A stretch of 10,618 nt of DNA from an uncultured Clostridia bacterium (GTDB taxonomy: Bacteria > Bacillota > Clostridia > Oscillospirales > CAG-272): assembly GCA_904502015.1 (NCBI GenBank), contig CAJGEA010000052.1, positions 1-10,618 on the forward strand, written 5' to 3'. Shown piece by piece: positions 1 through 6,058 of the stretch; position 1 is the first letter of the stretch, and each line of letters begins with the position of its first letter. Below the pieces are notes generated by a model that was given only the letters and a program-made list of their open reading frames with translations, had not been told where the DNA came from and did no database searches. The position numbers were made by a program, and so were the translations under genes.

Positions 1-228
1 ACTAAGAACGGCCGTGATTCCGAGTCTAAGCGCCTTGGCGTAAAGAAGGCTGACGGTCAGGCAGTTCTCGCCGGCAACATCATCGTTCGTCAGAGAGGCA
101 CCGCTATCCGCCCCGGCAACAACGTCGGTATCGGTAGCGATGATACCCTGTTTGCTCTGATCGACGGTACCGTTAAGTTCGAGCACGCAACCAAGAACAA
201 GAAGCAGGTCAGCGTTTACGCAGACTAA
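1..228 (+). CDS. rpmA: 50S ribosomal protein L27, 3' part (partial at left edge)
   Basis: Frame 1 is open from base 1 and ends with TAA at 226-228, giving the last 75 residues of L27. The visible part begins TKNGRDSESKRLGVK and continues through VRQRGTAIRPGNNVG and DDTLFALIDGTVKFE, which are the family's signature stretches. L27 is a large-subunit protein whose N-terminus lies near the peptidyl transferase centre. That N-terminus, which in Firmicutes often carries a short cleaved extension, lies outside the window. In Firmicutes the gene usually sits last in rplU-ysxB-rpmA, often followed by obg. Here a terminator follows at once, so obg is not the next gene. The identification is near certain; only the start is missing. 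Confidence 0.97.
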   Translation, partial: TKNGRDSESKRLGVKKADGQAVLAGNIIVRQRGTAIRPGNNVGIGSDDTLFALIDGTVKFEHATKNKKQVSVYAD

Positions 229-257
229 TTTCTTGCTCCTTGGGACCAAGATACATC

Positions 258-320
258 CGATGGCGCGGCGGTTCATAGTCCGCCGTGCATCGGGGTGTGT
301 CACCCGTTATTTTTATTTTT
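258..320 (+). terminator. rpmA terminator, tandem hairpins
   Basis: Two hairpins follow rpmA. The first pairs 258-271 with 280-292 (CGATG with CATCG, GGCGG with CCGCC, one bulged G, 8-nt loop). The second pairs GGGTG (293-297) with CACCC (301-305) around TGT. A T-rich run at 307-320, interrupted by single A residues, follows directly, as in a Rho-independent terminator. It separates the ribosomal protein operon from the valS leader. I see no convincing -35/-10 pair for valS between 229 and 323. The leader's promoter is therefore unresolved, and some read-through from rpmA is possible. Confidence 0.75.
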
Positions 321-322
321 AC

Positions 323-604
323 CAAAGAGCTATGATCGGGAGGAATTTCCTGTCAATGTCGCTTGCGATATTGACGTGCCTTCGCACAGAGAGAGGACGG
401 TTGGTGCAAGTCCTTGCGGGGAGGGGAATGGGTCGCCCGTGAGCTTTGTGCGCGAGAATCGTGTTTTACGGCAGGTAGTGTGCAACGTGTGGAATCCGTT
501 ACCGTTCCGATAAGTGCGTGTTGTCCGATCACGGTACAGCACGAAGTCAGGTGGTACCGCGTCTTCTCGTCCTGACACGAGAAGGGGTGGTTTTTCTTTT
601 TTTA
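323..604 (+). promoter_or_regulatory. T-box riboswitch controlling valS (GUC specifier)
   Basis: This is a tRNA-sensing leader that lets valS be transcribed when uncharged tRNA-Val accumulates. The Stem I base pairs CAAAG (323-327) with CTTTG (444-448). An asymmetric internal loop holding the expected GA/K-turn elements (ATGAT on one side, TGAG on the other) follows, then CGGG (337-340) with CCCG (436-439). The next helix pairs 345-350 with 424-429. This leaves G430-G435 as the 3' side of the specifier loop, with the valine codon GUC at 432-434 followed by a purine. The distal elements AGAGAG (388-393) and GGTGCAAG (403-410) are present. The T-box sequence AGGTGGTACCGCG lies at 549-561. Its UGGU (552-555) can pair with an ACCA 3' end, which fits a tRNA-Val with discriminator A. 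The fold was made by hand and not computed; Stems II and III were not resolved. Confidence 0.92.
562..603 (+). terminator. T-box regulatory terminator upstream of valS
   Basis: TTCTCGT (564-570) pairs with ACGAGAA (577-583) around a 6-nt loop. C563-G584 and T562-G585 extend the stem, and a T-rich tract follows at 591-603. The 5' side lies just after the T-box sequence, so antiterminator and terminator would be mutually exclusive, as in class I T-boxes that act on transcription. Uncharged tRNA-Val bound to the T-box bulge should favour read-through into valS. Confidence 0.88.
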
Positions 605-664
605 CCGCCAAATAAACAAAGAAAGCTATGCGGAACACGCAAGCGTCCGCGATACATAAAGAAT

Positions 665-693
665 CACGGCACAGCCGTGCAAGGAGGAATTGC
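665..693 (+). promoter_or_regulatory. valS ribosome binding site with adjacent hairpin
   Basis: AAGGAGG (681-687) lies 7 nt before ATG at 695 and fixes the valS start there. The frame is open upstream to 518, but that stretch is T-box RNA. Immediately before the Shine-Dalgarno, CACGGC (665-670) and GCCGTG (674-679) form a 6-bp hairpin with a 3-nt loop. It might affect ribosome access or protect the processed mRNA end, but that is speculation. Confidence 0.75.
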
Positions 694-694
694 T

Positions 695-3352
695 ATGAAT
701 CCCAATACCGAATTGCCCAAGACCTACGCGCCGTCCGAGTTTGAGGATCGGATCTACCAAAACTGGTGCGAAAAGGGCTATTTTACCCCCGATCCCGCCG
801 ATAACCGTCCCGCCTTCTCTGTGGTCATCCCCCCGCCCAACGTAACGGGCCAGCTCCACATGGGTCACGCGCTGGACGAGACCCTGCAGGACATCCTCGT
901 TCGTACCAAGCGCATGCAGGGCTATAACACCCTGTGGGTGCCCGGTACCGACCACGCGGGCATCGCTACCCAGATCAAGGTAGAGGAACGTCTGCGCGTG
1001 GACGAGGGCAAGACCCGCTATGACCTCGGCCGTGAGGAGTTCCTCAAGCGCGTCTGGGCGTGGAAGGATTCCTACGAGAACCGCATCACCAGCCAGCTCA
1101 AGAAGCTGGGCGCGTCCTGCGACTGGACGAGACAGAGATTCACCATGGACGAGGGTTGCTCCCGCGCCGTCCGTGAGGTGTTCGTCAACCTCTACGATAA
1201 GGGGCTGATCTACCGCGGCCACCGCATCATCAACTGGTGCCCCCGTTGCCTGACCGCCCTGTCGGATGCCGAGGTGGAATACACCGAGCAGCAGGGTTTC
1301 TTCTGGCACATCAAGTACCCCATCAAGGGCGAGGATGGCTACGTGGAGGTCGCTACCACCCGTCCCGAGACCATGTTCGGTGATACCGCCGTGGCCGTCA
1401 ACCCCAACGATGATACCACAAAGCACTTGATCGGCAAGACCCTCATCCTGCCCATCGTCAACCGCGAGATCCCTGTCATCGCAGACGATTACGTCGAGAT
1501 CGGCTTCGGCTCGGGCTGCGTGAAGATCACCCCCGCGCACGACCCCAACGACTTCTTGGTCGGTCAGCGTCATAACCTCGAGCAGATCAAGGTCATGAAC
1601 GATGACGCTACCATGAACCACTACGCCGGTAAGTATGAGGGTATGGATCGCTACGAGTGCCGCAAGGCTCTGGTCGCCGACCTGGAAGCCGAGGGCTACC
1701 TGCTGAATACCGAACCCCATTCCCACAACGTCGGTACCTGCTACCGTTGCCACAACACTGTTGAACCCACCACCTCGGATCAGTGGTTCGTCAAGATGGA
1801 GCCCCTTGCAAAGCCTGCTCTGGAGGTTGTGCAGAACGGTACCGTTAAGTTCGAGCCCGAGCGCTTCTCCAAGATCTACGTCAACTGGATGGAGAACTGC
1901 CACGACTGGTGCATCTCCCGCCAGCTCTGGTGGGGCCACCGCATCCCCGCCTTCTACTGCGATGCCTGCGGTGAGATGACGGTGTCCAAGACCGACATTG
2001 ACGTGTGCCCCAAGTGCGGTGCGCCCGTTCATCAGGAGAACGACGTGCTGGATACCTGGTTCTCCTCGGCTCTGTGGCCCTTCTCTACCATGGGTTGGCC
2101 CGATCAGACCGCCGAGCTTGCCAAGTACTACCCCACCAGCGTGCTGGTCACGGGTTACGATATCATCTTCTTCTGGGTCGCCCGTATGATCTTCTCGGGT
2201 CTGGAGCACATGGGTAAGGAACCCTTCTCCACCGTGTTCATTCACGGTCTGGTGCGCGACGCGCAGGGCCGCAAGATGTCCAAGTCGCTCGGAAATGGCA
2301 TCGATCCTCTGGAGGTTATCGGCACTTACGGTGCAGACGCGCTCCGCTTCGCCCTTGCAACGGGTAACTCTCCCGGAAACGATATGCGCTTCTCGGATGA
2401 GAAGATGGAGGCGGCTCGTAACTTCGCCAACAAGCTGTGGAACGCATCCCGCTTCGTCCGCATGAACCTCACCATCGATGAGATTAACCTGCCCGCCGCC
2501 GGCAAGCTCGCTCCCGAGGACAAGTGGATCCTCCACGAGTTCAATAAGCTCGCAGGCAGCATGAATGCCAACATCGACAAGTATGAGGTCGGCGTGGCTC
2601 TCGCCGCCGTCTATGAGTTCACTTGGGACATCTTCTGCGACTGGTACATCGAGCTGGCTAAGGCCCGCCTCGTCGAGAAGGACACCGAGGGCAACCTCAT
2701 CTGCCAGAACGTCATTTCCTACGTTCTCAACGGCATTCTCAAGCTTCTGCATCCCTATATGCCCTTCATCACCGAGGAGATTTTCGGCTCTCTGCCTCAC
2801 CTTGAGGGCGATGCCGAGAGCATCATGATCTCGCAGTATCCCACCTACACCGAGGCTCTCTCCTTCCCTGAGGAGGCAGCCGAGATGGAGCGCGTGATCG
2901 AGCTGATCAAGGCCATCCGTAACCGCAGAAGCGAGATGAACATTGCCCCCTCCCGCAAGGCGGCTCTGTTCGTCGCTACCAAGTACACCGACACCTTTAA
3001 CGAGGCCACCGCACCCTTCTTCGCTCGATTGGCATCTGCCTCCGAGATGAAGGTCGCCGAGAGCTTTGACGCATCGGTCGTGTCTGCTGATACCGCCGTA
3101 CAGGTCATCACTCCTGCTGCCGTTGCATACCTGCCCCTTGCTGATCTCGTAGACTTCGAGAAGGAGCGTGCTCGCCTTTCTGCCGAGGTTACCAAGATGC
3201 AGGGCGAGGTAGACCGTCTGGAGAAGAAGCTTTCCAACGAGGGCTTTGTTGCCAAAGCACCCGCCGCCGTCGTGGACGCTGAGCGCGCCAAGCTCGCATC
3301 CGCCAAGGAAAAGCTGGAAGCAACCATTGCCGCACTGGCTAAGCTGGGCTAA
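695..3352 (+). CDS. valS: Valyl-tRNA synthetase (class I)
   Basis: This cytoplasmic enzyme activates valine with ATP and charges tRNA-Val. The 885-aa product has the usual bacterial length. The class I HIGH motif appears as HMGH (residues 55-58, after PPPNVTGQL), and KMSKS is at 527-531. The CP1 editing domain, which hydrolyses mischarged Thr-tRNA, shows TTRPETMFGD at 221-230. Cysteine pairs that look like zinc ligands are at 182/185 with 349/352 and at 422/425 with 438/441. The C-terminus (from about residue 820) is the charged coiled coil typical of ValRS, which contacts tRNA. The start at 695 is set by AAGGAGG at 681-687. The T-box leader places it under control of tRNA-Val charging. No TTA, CTA or TCA codon occurs in the gene, a strong codon bias that fits high expression. 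It appears to be transcribed alone, ending at the terminator at 3468-3508. Confidence 0.98.
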   Translation: MNPNTELPKTYAPSEFEDRIYQNWCEKGYFTPDPADNRPAFSVVIPPPNVTGQLHMGHALDETLQDILVRTKRMQGYNTLWVPGTDHAGIATQIKVEERLRVDEGKTRYDLGREEFLKRVWAWKDSYENRITSQLKKLGASCDWTRQRFTMDEGCSRAVREVFVNLYDKGLIYRGHRIINWCPRCLTALSDAEVEYTEQQGFFWHIKYPIKGEDGYVEVATTRPETMFGDTAVAVNPNDDTTKHLIGKTLILPIVNREIPVIADDYVEIGFGSGCVKITPAHDPNDFLVGQRHNLEQIKVMNDDATMNHYAGKYEGMDRYECRKALVADLEAEGYLLNTEPHSHNVGTCYRCHNTVEPTTSDQWFVKMEPLAKPALEVVQNGTVKFEPERFSKIYVNWMENCHDWCISRQLWWGHRIPAFYCDACGEMTVSKTDIDVCPKCGAPVHQENDVLDTWFSSALWPFSTMGWPDQTAELAKYYPTSVLVTGYDIIFFWVARMIFSGLEHMGKEPFSTVFIHGLVRDAQGRKMSKSLGNGIDPLEVIGTYGADALRFALATGNSPGNDMRFSDEKMEAARNFANKLWNASRFVRMNLTIDEINLPAAGKLAPEDKWILHEFNKLAGSMNANIDKYEVGVALAAVYEFTWDIFCDWYIELAKARLVEKDTEGNLICQNVISYVLNGILKLLHPYMPFITEEIFGSLPHLEGDAESIMISQYPTYTEALSFPEEAAEMERVIELIKAIRNRRSEMNIAPSRKAALFVATKYTDTFNEATAPFFARLASASEMKVAESFDASVVSADTAVQVITPAAVAYLPLADLVDFEKERARLSAEVTKMQGEVDRLEKKLSNEGFVAKAPAAVVDAERAKLASAKEKLEATIAALAKLG

Positions 3353-3364
3353 TAAGTAGAAGAT

Positions 3365-3467
3365 GCCCCTCTCCGTCACGCCTGTGGCGTGCCACCTCCC
3401 CCAATGGGTGAGGCGTTTGAAAGGCTCTCCCATTGGGAGAGCTCCCGCAAGGCGGGTGAGAGGGCTC
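3365..3467. repeat. Palindrome-rich intergenic repeat, MITE/REP-like
   Basis: This roughly 100-bp element lies between the convergent valS and DUF4358 genes. Its ends are inverted: CCCTCTC at 3367-3373 and GAGAGGG at 3458-3464. Inside are ACGCC/GGCGT around TGT (3378-3390), GCTCTCCC/GGGAGAGC around ATT (3424-3442), and CCCGC/GCGGG (3443-3455). The segment at 3397-3408 (CTCCCCCAATGG) is nearly the inverse of CCATTGGGAGAG at 3430-3441, so a cruciform is possible. It has no coding potential. The pattern resembles short dispersed palindromic elements that I recall from Oscillospiraceae genomes. Copy number cannot be judged from one window. Confidence 0.7.
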
Positions 3468-3508
3468 AAAAAAACGGACACCGCGCGTGCGCGGTGTCCG
3501 TTTTGCTT
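3468..3508. terminator. Bidirectional terminator between valS and the DUF4358 operon
   Basis: A 12-bp perfect stem (3474-3485 with 3490-3501, beginning ACGGACACCGCG) has a run of A before it and TTTT after it. It can therefore terminate transcription from both sides. valS ends about 120 nt to the left, and the DUF4358 gene converges from the right with its stop at 3521. Its GC-rich stem makes it one of the most stable hairpins in the window. Confidence 0.92.
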
Positions 3509-3520
3509 ATGGAAGAAAAA

Positions 3521-4048
3521 TTATTCAGCCTTTTTCAACGCGTCCTTGCAGGCGTTCTGCGCTTTGGCGGTTGCGTCGGTATTCAGTATGGTGTAAATCA
3601 CGTAGTTGCCGCAGACCAGCACCTTGGCGTTCTCTACCTTCGGAATTTCGTCGGGATTATAGCTTTCCAAAAGGGGAGTCATGCGGAGCTGCTGCGTGGC
3701 GATATAGCTGTCCACAATGCTCTTGACCTCGCCCACGCGGTCGGGATTCTTGACGTGGAATACGCCGAACTCGTCCACGTTGGAGTCCTTGTTTTCCGAG
3801 ATGCGGATTTCCCAGTCGGATACGGCATCCAGAAGAGACGTGTACTCCTCGCCCCAGTTTGAGGAGGAGATAAAGCCGTCGCTCACGGGGGTGTAGCCGT
3901 TGCCCCCCGCGAGAGCCGTTTCGAGCTCCAGGATCACGTCGGCCGAGGTGAGATCGTCACGGTAGTTGCCCTTGTCGGTGCAGGCAACGCAGGAGATGGA
4001 GAGAGTGAGGAGCGCGAGGAAGAGCGCGGCGGTACGAATCAGTTTCAT
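3521..4048 (-). CDS. DUF4358 family lipoprotein, function unknown
   Basis: This 175-aa exported protein has a signal sequence (MKLIRT, then a hydrophobic stretch to about residue 18) followed by cysteines at 20 and 23. Cleavage before Cys23 (CVAC) or Cys20 (SISC) would give a lipoprotein, although neither is a textbook lipobox. The remainder fits the DUF4358 pattern: YRDDLTSADVI near the start of the mature protein, EFGVFHVKN in the middle, a helix around VGEVKSIVDSYIATQQ, and a C-terminal GNYVIYTIL strand followed by a lysine-rich tail. DUF4358 has no established biochemical role. In Clostridia it often accompanies MBOAT acyltransferases and SGNH proteins of envelope O-acetylation loci. The start at 4048 has AAAGGA just upstream and lies 24 nt after the SGNH stop, so the two genes are co-transcribed. 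The family call is from memory of its pattern. Confidence 0.75.
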   Translation of the reverse strand: MKLIRTAALFLALLTLSISCVACTDKGNYRDDLTSADVILELETALAGGNGYTPVSDGFISSSNWGEEYTSLLDAVSDWEIRISENKDSNVDEFGVFHVKNPDRVGEVKSIVDSYIATQQLRMTPLLESYNPDEIPKVENAKVLVCGNYVIYTILNTDATAKAQNACKDALKKAE

Positions 4049-4072
4049 GGCACACGTTCCTTTCTTAATTTG

Positions 4073-4918
4073 TTAATTGTAGGCGTGGGTACGGATGTAT
4101 TCCAGAATGACAACGTAGGCATTGGCACCGAGGTGGATGCCGTCGCTACTGTTGCAATACTCCGCCTTGAGATTGTTATTTTCGTCCTTGAGCACCGATT
4201 GGGTATCGAGGTATCGGCAGCCCGTTTCCGCGGCAACGGCCTTAACCCACTTGTTAGCGGTGTCAATTTTTTCGTTAGAGAGATTCGGGCAGTAGTCGGT
4301 CACGGGGAAAATGGATTGCAGAATGATCTTGGTGGAGGGTGAAGCCTCCTTGACGTCGTTGATCAGCCCCGAGTAGCAAGCCTTGAAATCGGTTTCGTTG
4401 AGGTAGGAAACGCCCCAGTCGGTGCCCAGCGTGATGATGAGGATGGAGGGCTTGGCGGTCTTGGCGGCTTGCGCGATGGTCATAAGCTCGCCCGTGCCGG
4501 GAAGAATGATCTTGGAGGAGGTGACCTCGGAGTTGAGGTTGAGCATATTGTTCTCGGTTCTCCATACTTGCTGAGTGGTCTTGCCGCCGGTCAGAGCCTC
4601 GCGGTTGATGAGGTGCGCGGTAAGGGAGTCGCCCACAAAGGTCAGGCTATCCTGGTAGGCCTGTCCTGCATCGTCGGTTTCGGGCAGGATAACGGAGTCG
4701 TTGGGGTCAGGAGTTGTGGGAGTACCCGTGTCGATGGTTGCCGCGGTGGTGTCGGCTGGCTTGCCATTGGGCTTGGTGGTGTCAGCCTGACAGCCGCGCA
4801 CAGAGAACAGAATCACGGTACAGATGACCAGCAGAACGGCCAGGGCGACTGAGGTCAGAATCAGGTAGGGAATGCCGTTTTCTGCGATGGTGTAGAGCTT
4901 GGATTTTTTTTGCGTCAT
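4073..4918 (-). CDS. Membrane-anchored SGNH/GDSL-type hydrolase
   Basis: The 281-aa protein has a short cytoplasmic N-terminus, one membrane helix (about residues 17-40), a Thr/Pro/Asp-rich linker (about 45-85) and an extracellular SGNH domain. Block I is FVGDSLTAHL, with the nucleophile Ser98 in GDSL at 96-99. Block V is DGIHL, with Asp259 and His262 as the rest of the triad. Block III, normally GTN, reads LGTDWG (164-169), so the oxyanion-hole Asn appears to be replaced. IILQSIFPV (198-206) is a further conserved strand. SGNH proteins of this kind are esterases or O-acyl transferases acting on cell-surface polymers; the substrate here is unknown. The gene has AGGAGG upstream of its ATG and lies 44 nt after the four-helix gene and 24 nt before the DUF4358 gene. 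A run of eight A residues spans codons 3-5. Confidence 0.85.
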   Translation of the reverse strand: MTQKKSKLYTIAENGIPYLILTSVALAVLLVICTVILFSVRGCQADTTKPNGKPADTTAATIDTGTPTTPDPNDSVILPETDDAGQAYQDSLTFVGDSLTAHLINREALTGGKTTQQVWRTENNMLNLNSEVTSSKIILPGTGELMTIAQAAKTAKPSILIITLGTDWGVSYLNETDFKACYSGLINDVKEASPSTKIILQSIFPVTDYCPNLSNEKIDTANKWVKAVAAETGCRYLDTQSVLKDENNNLKAEYCNSSDGIHLGANAYVVILEYIRTHAYN

Positions 4919-4962
4919 GGTGACAGAGTCCTCCTGTATGTGTAGTGGAAATCAAATATCGT

Positions 4963-5460
4963 TCAGTGCTTGCTTGGGGATTTGAATACGCCTTCGTAGG
5001 GGGTGTCATCAATCATCTTTTGCCGTTTCTTGCGTGTCACGATGAGGTAGATCGCGGCGGTAACGGCGTATGCGACAAGCGCCAGCAGCAGGATGGTAAG
5101 CACCTGCTCGCCCGTGGGCTTGACGGTTACTTGATAGGGCAGGTATCCGCACAGGTAGAGTCCGCCGAGGGACAGTACGGGGTGCAGAATGGCCTTGATC
5201 GGCGTGCCGAGGTGCGAGCGGCGCACAAGGGCGGCCAGCGTCAGGCAAAGGGCGAGGGGAAGGAGCAGAAAGAATCGGGTGGTGTCCACCACGGTGTCCT
5301 TGAGTGAATCGCTCATCAAAAGGGTGATGAGGAGAATGGCCATGCAAAGCACGGTATAGCGCACGCACATACCCGATAGCAGCTCCTTAATGGAAAAAAA
5401 CGAGTTTTTTGCCGCGTCGCTTGAGGTGTCTTTCCGTGTGCGGGGGGTCTGTCGTTTCAT
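4963..5460 (-). CDS. Four-helix integral membrane protein, function unknown
   Basis: The 165-aa protein has a basic, Ser/Thr-rich N-terminal tail (MKRQTPRTRK), four hydrophobic helices at about 33-49, 63-80, 90-108 and 119-142, and a basic C-terminal tail beginning TRKKRQK. I chose the ATG at 5458-5460, which has GGAAAGG upstream. A TTG in the same frame at 5494-5496 falls on the predicted transcription start and has no ribosome binding site. It is the first gene of the operon with the SGNH hydrolase and the DUF4358 lipoprotein, which suggests an envelope role. Size and topology recall DUF3021-type four-helix proteins, but I see no diagnostic motif and give it no family. Confidence 0.72.
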   Translation of the reverse strand: MKRQTPRTRKDTSSDAAKNSFFSIKELLSGMCVRYTVLCMAILLITLLMSDSLKDTVVDTTRFFLLLPLALCLTLAALVRRSHLGTPIKAILHPVLSLGGLYLCGYLPYQVTVKPTGEQVLTILLLALVAYAVTAAIYLIVTRKKRQKMIDDTPYEGVFKSPSKH

Positions 5461-5501
5461 GAAGAAAGGTTTCCTTTCCACGTTATAAATATTCAAAAAT
5501 T

Positions 5502-5530
5502 ATTATAAATCATTTTTCAGAAAAATACAA
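5502..5530 (-). promoter_or_regulatory. Promoter of the four-helix/SGNH/DUF4358 operon
   Basis: Read on the minus strand, the -35 is TTGTAT (5525-5530), then a 17-nt spacer, then a perfect -10 TATAAT (5502-5507). Transcription should start near 5495, giving a leader of about 35 nt before the ATG at 5460. The surroundings are very AT-rich, unlike the flanking genes, as expected for a promoter region. The -35 matches only three of six consensus bases. Confidence 0.72.
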
Positions 5531-5566
5531 GTGGTATTTGTTAATTTTCAACTTTTTTTCTGACAC

Positions 5567-5595
5567 TTGACAAGAGGCTCGGAGTCGTGTAAAAT
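5567..5595 (+). promoter_or_regulatory. Promoter of ridA (near-consensus sigma-A)
   Basis: A perfect -35 TTGACA (5567-5572), an exact 17-nt spacer and -10 TAAAAT (5590-5595) predict a start near 5602, about 28 nt before the ridA ATG. It diverges from the operon promoter at 5502-5530, with about 36 bp between the two -35 boxes. I see no clear operator between them. Confidence 0.85.
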
Positions 5596-5629
5596 AAACG
5601 TATATCCAACCATTGAAAGGAGAATGTTT

Positions 5630-6013
5630 ATGAAGGAAATCGTCTATACCGACAGAGCCCCCGCTGCCATCGGCCCGTATTCTCAGGCCATTCTGTGCGG
5701 AGGTATGCTCTACACCTCGGGTCAGATTCCGCTGTCCCCCGTCACGGGGCAGCTCGTGGGGGAGGACATCCGCACCCAGACCGAGCAGGTTTTGCAAAAT
5801 CTATCCGCTGTGCTGGAGGCCGCAGGCACCTCCTTCGATCACGCGGTCAAAACCACCTGCTATCTCGCCGACATGGCGGATTTCGCCGCCTTCAACGAGA
5901 TTTACGCCGCGCATATCCACTCGGCCCCCGCCCGTAGCTGTGTCGCCGTCCGTGATCTGCCGCGCGGCGCGCTGGTCGAGGTGGAAATGATCGTTTCCCT
6001 GCCCGAGAACTAA
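5630..6013 (+). CDS. ridA: RidA family enamine/imine deaminase
   Basis: The 127-aa protein has the full length of the YjgF/YER057c/UK114 family. RidA hydrolyses reactive enamines/imines such as 2-aminoacrylate, made by PLP-dependent dehydratases, to keto acids and ammonia, protecting PLP enzymes from damage. Conserved features are the GPYSQA loop (residues 15-20), TSGQIP (29-34) and the C-terminal signature PARSCVAV...LPRGALVEVE. It includes Arg102 (matching the catalytic Arg105 of E. coli RidA) and Glu117. The start at 5630 is preferred because AAAGGAG (5617-5622) lies 7 nt upstream. An in-frame ATG at 5624 nearly abuts the Shine-Dalgarno. The gene is monocistronic, with its own promoter and a terminator right after the stop. 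Some family members lack deaminase activity, but the catalytic Arg is kept here. Confidence 0.95.
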   Translation: MKEIVYTDRAPAAIGPYSQAILCGGMLYTSGQIPLSPVTGQLVGEDIRTQTEQVLQNLSAVLEAAGTSFDHAVKTTCYLADMADFAAFNEIYAAHIHSAPARSCVAVRDLPRGALVEVEMIVSLPEN

Positions 6014-6058
6014 AAAAGATAAGGGATGTTGCTCCGTGTGGCAACATCCCACTTTTTT
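6012..6058. terminator. Bidirectional terminator between ridA and the AEC permease gene
   Basis: GGGATGTTGC (6023-6032) pairs perfectly with GCAACATCCC (6041-6050) around an 8-nt loop. A run of A at 6012-6017 precedes it and six T follow at 6053-6058, so it can work in both directions. It ends ridA from the left and the five-gene minus-strand operon from the right. The T-tract overlaps the permease stop codon (6057-6059). Confidence 0.92.

Noticed and set aside
518..694. N-terminal extension of valS by 59 codons
   Set aside because: It lies within the T-box RNA and its terminator, has no ribosome binding site, and ValRS homologues start near MNPN-type sequences. AAGGAGG sets the start at 695.
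3365..3467. CRISPR-like array because of repeated GAGAG/CTCTC motifs
   Set aside because: The motifs are inverted, not direct, repeats, and there are no regular spacers or cas genes.
626..3481. A 951-codon open frame on the minus strand covering all of valS
   Set aside because: It is aligned codon-on-codon with valS, so its stops would need TTA, CTA or TCA codons in valS, which the gene does not use. The product has no recognisable domain and an odd composition. It is a by-product of codon bias.
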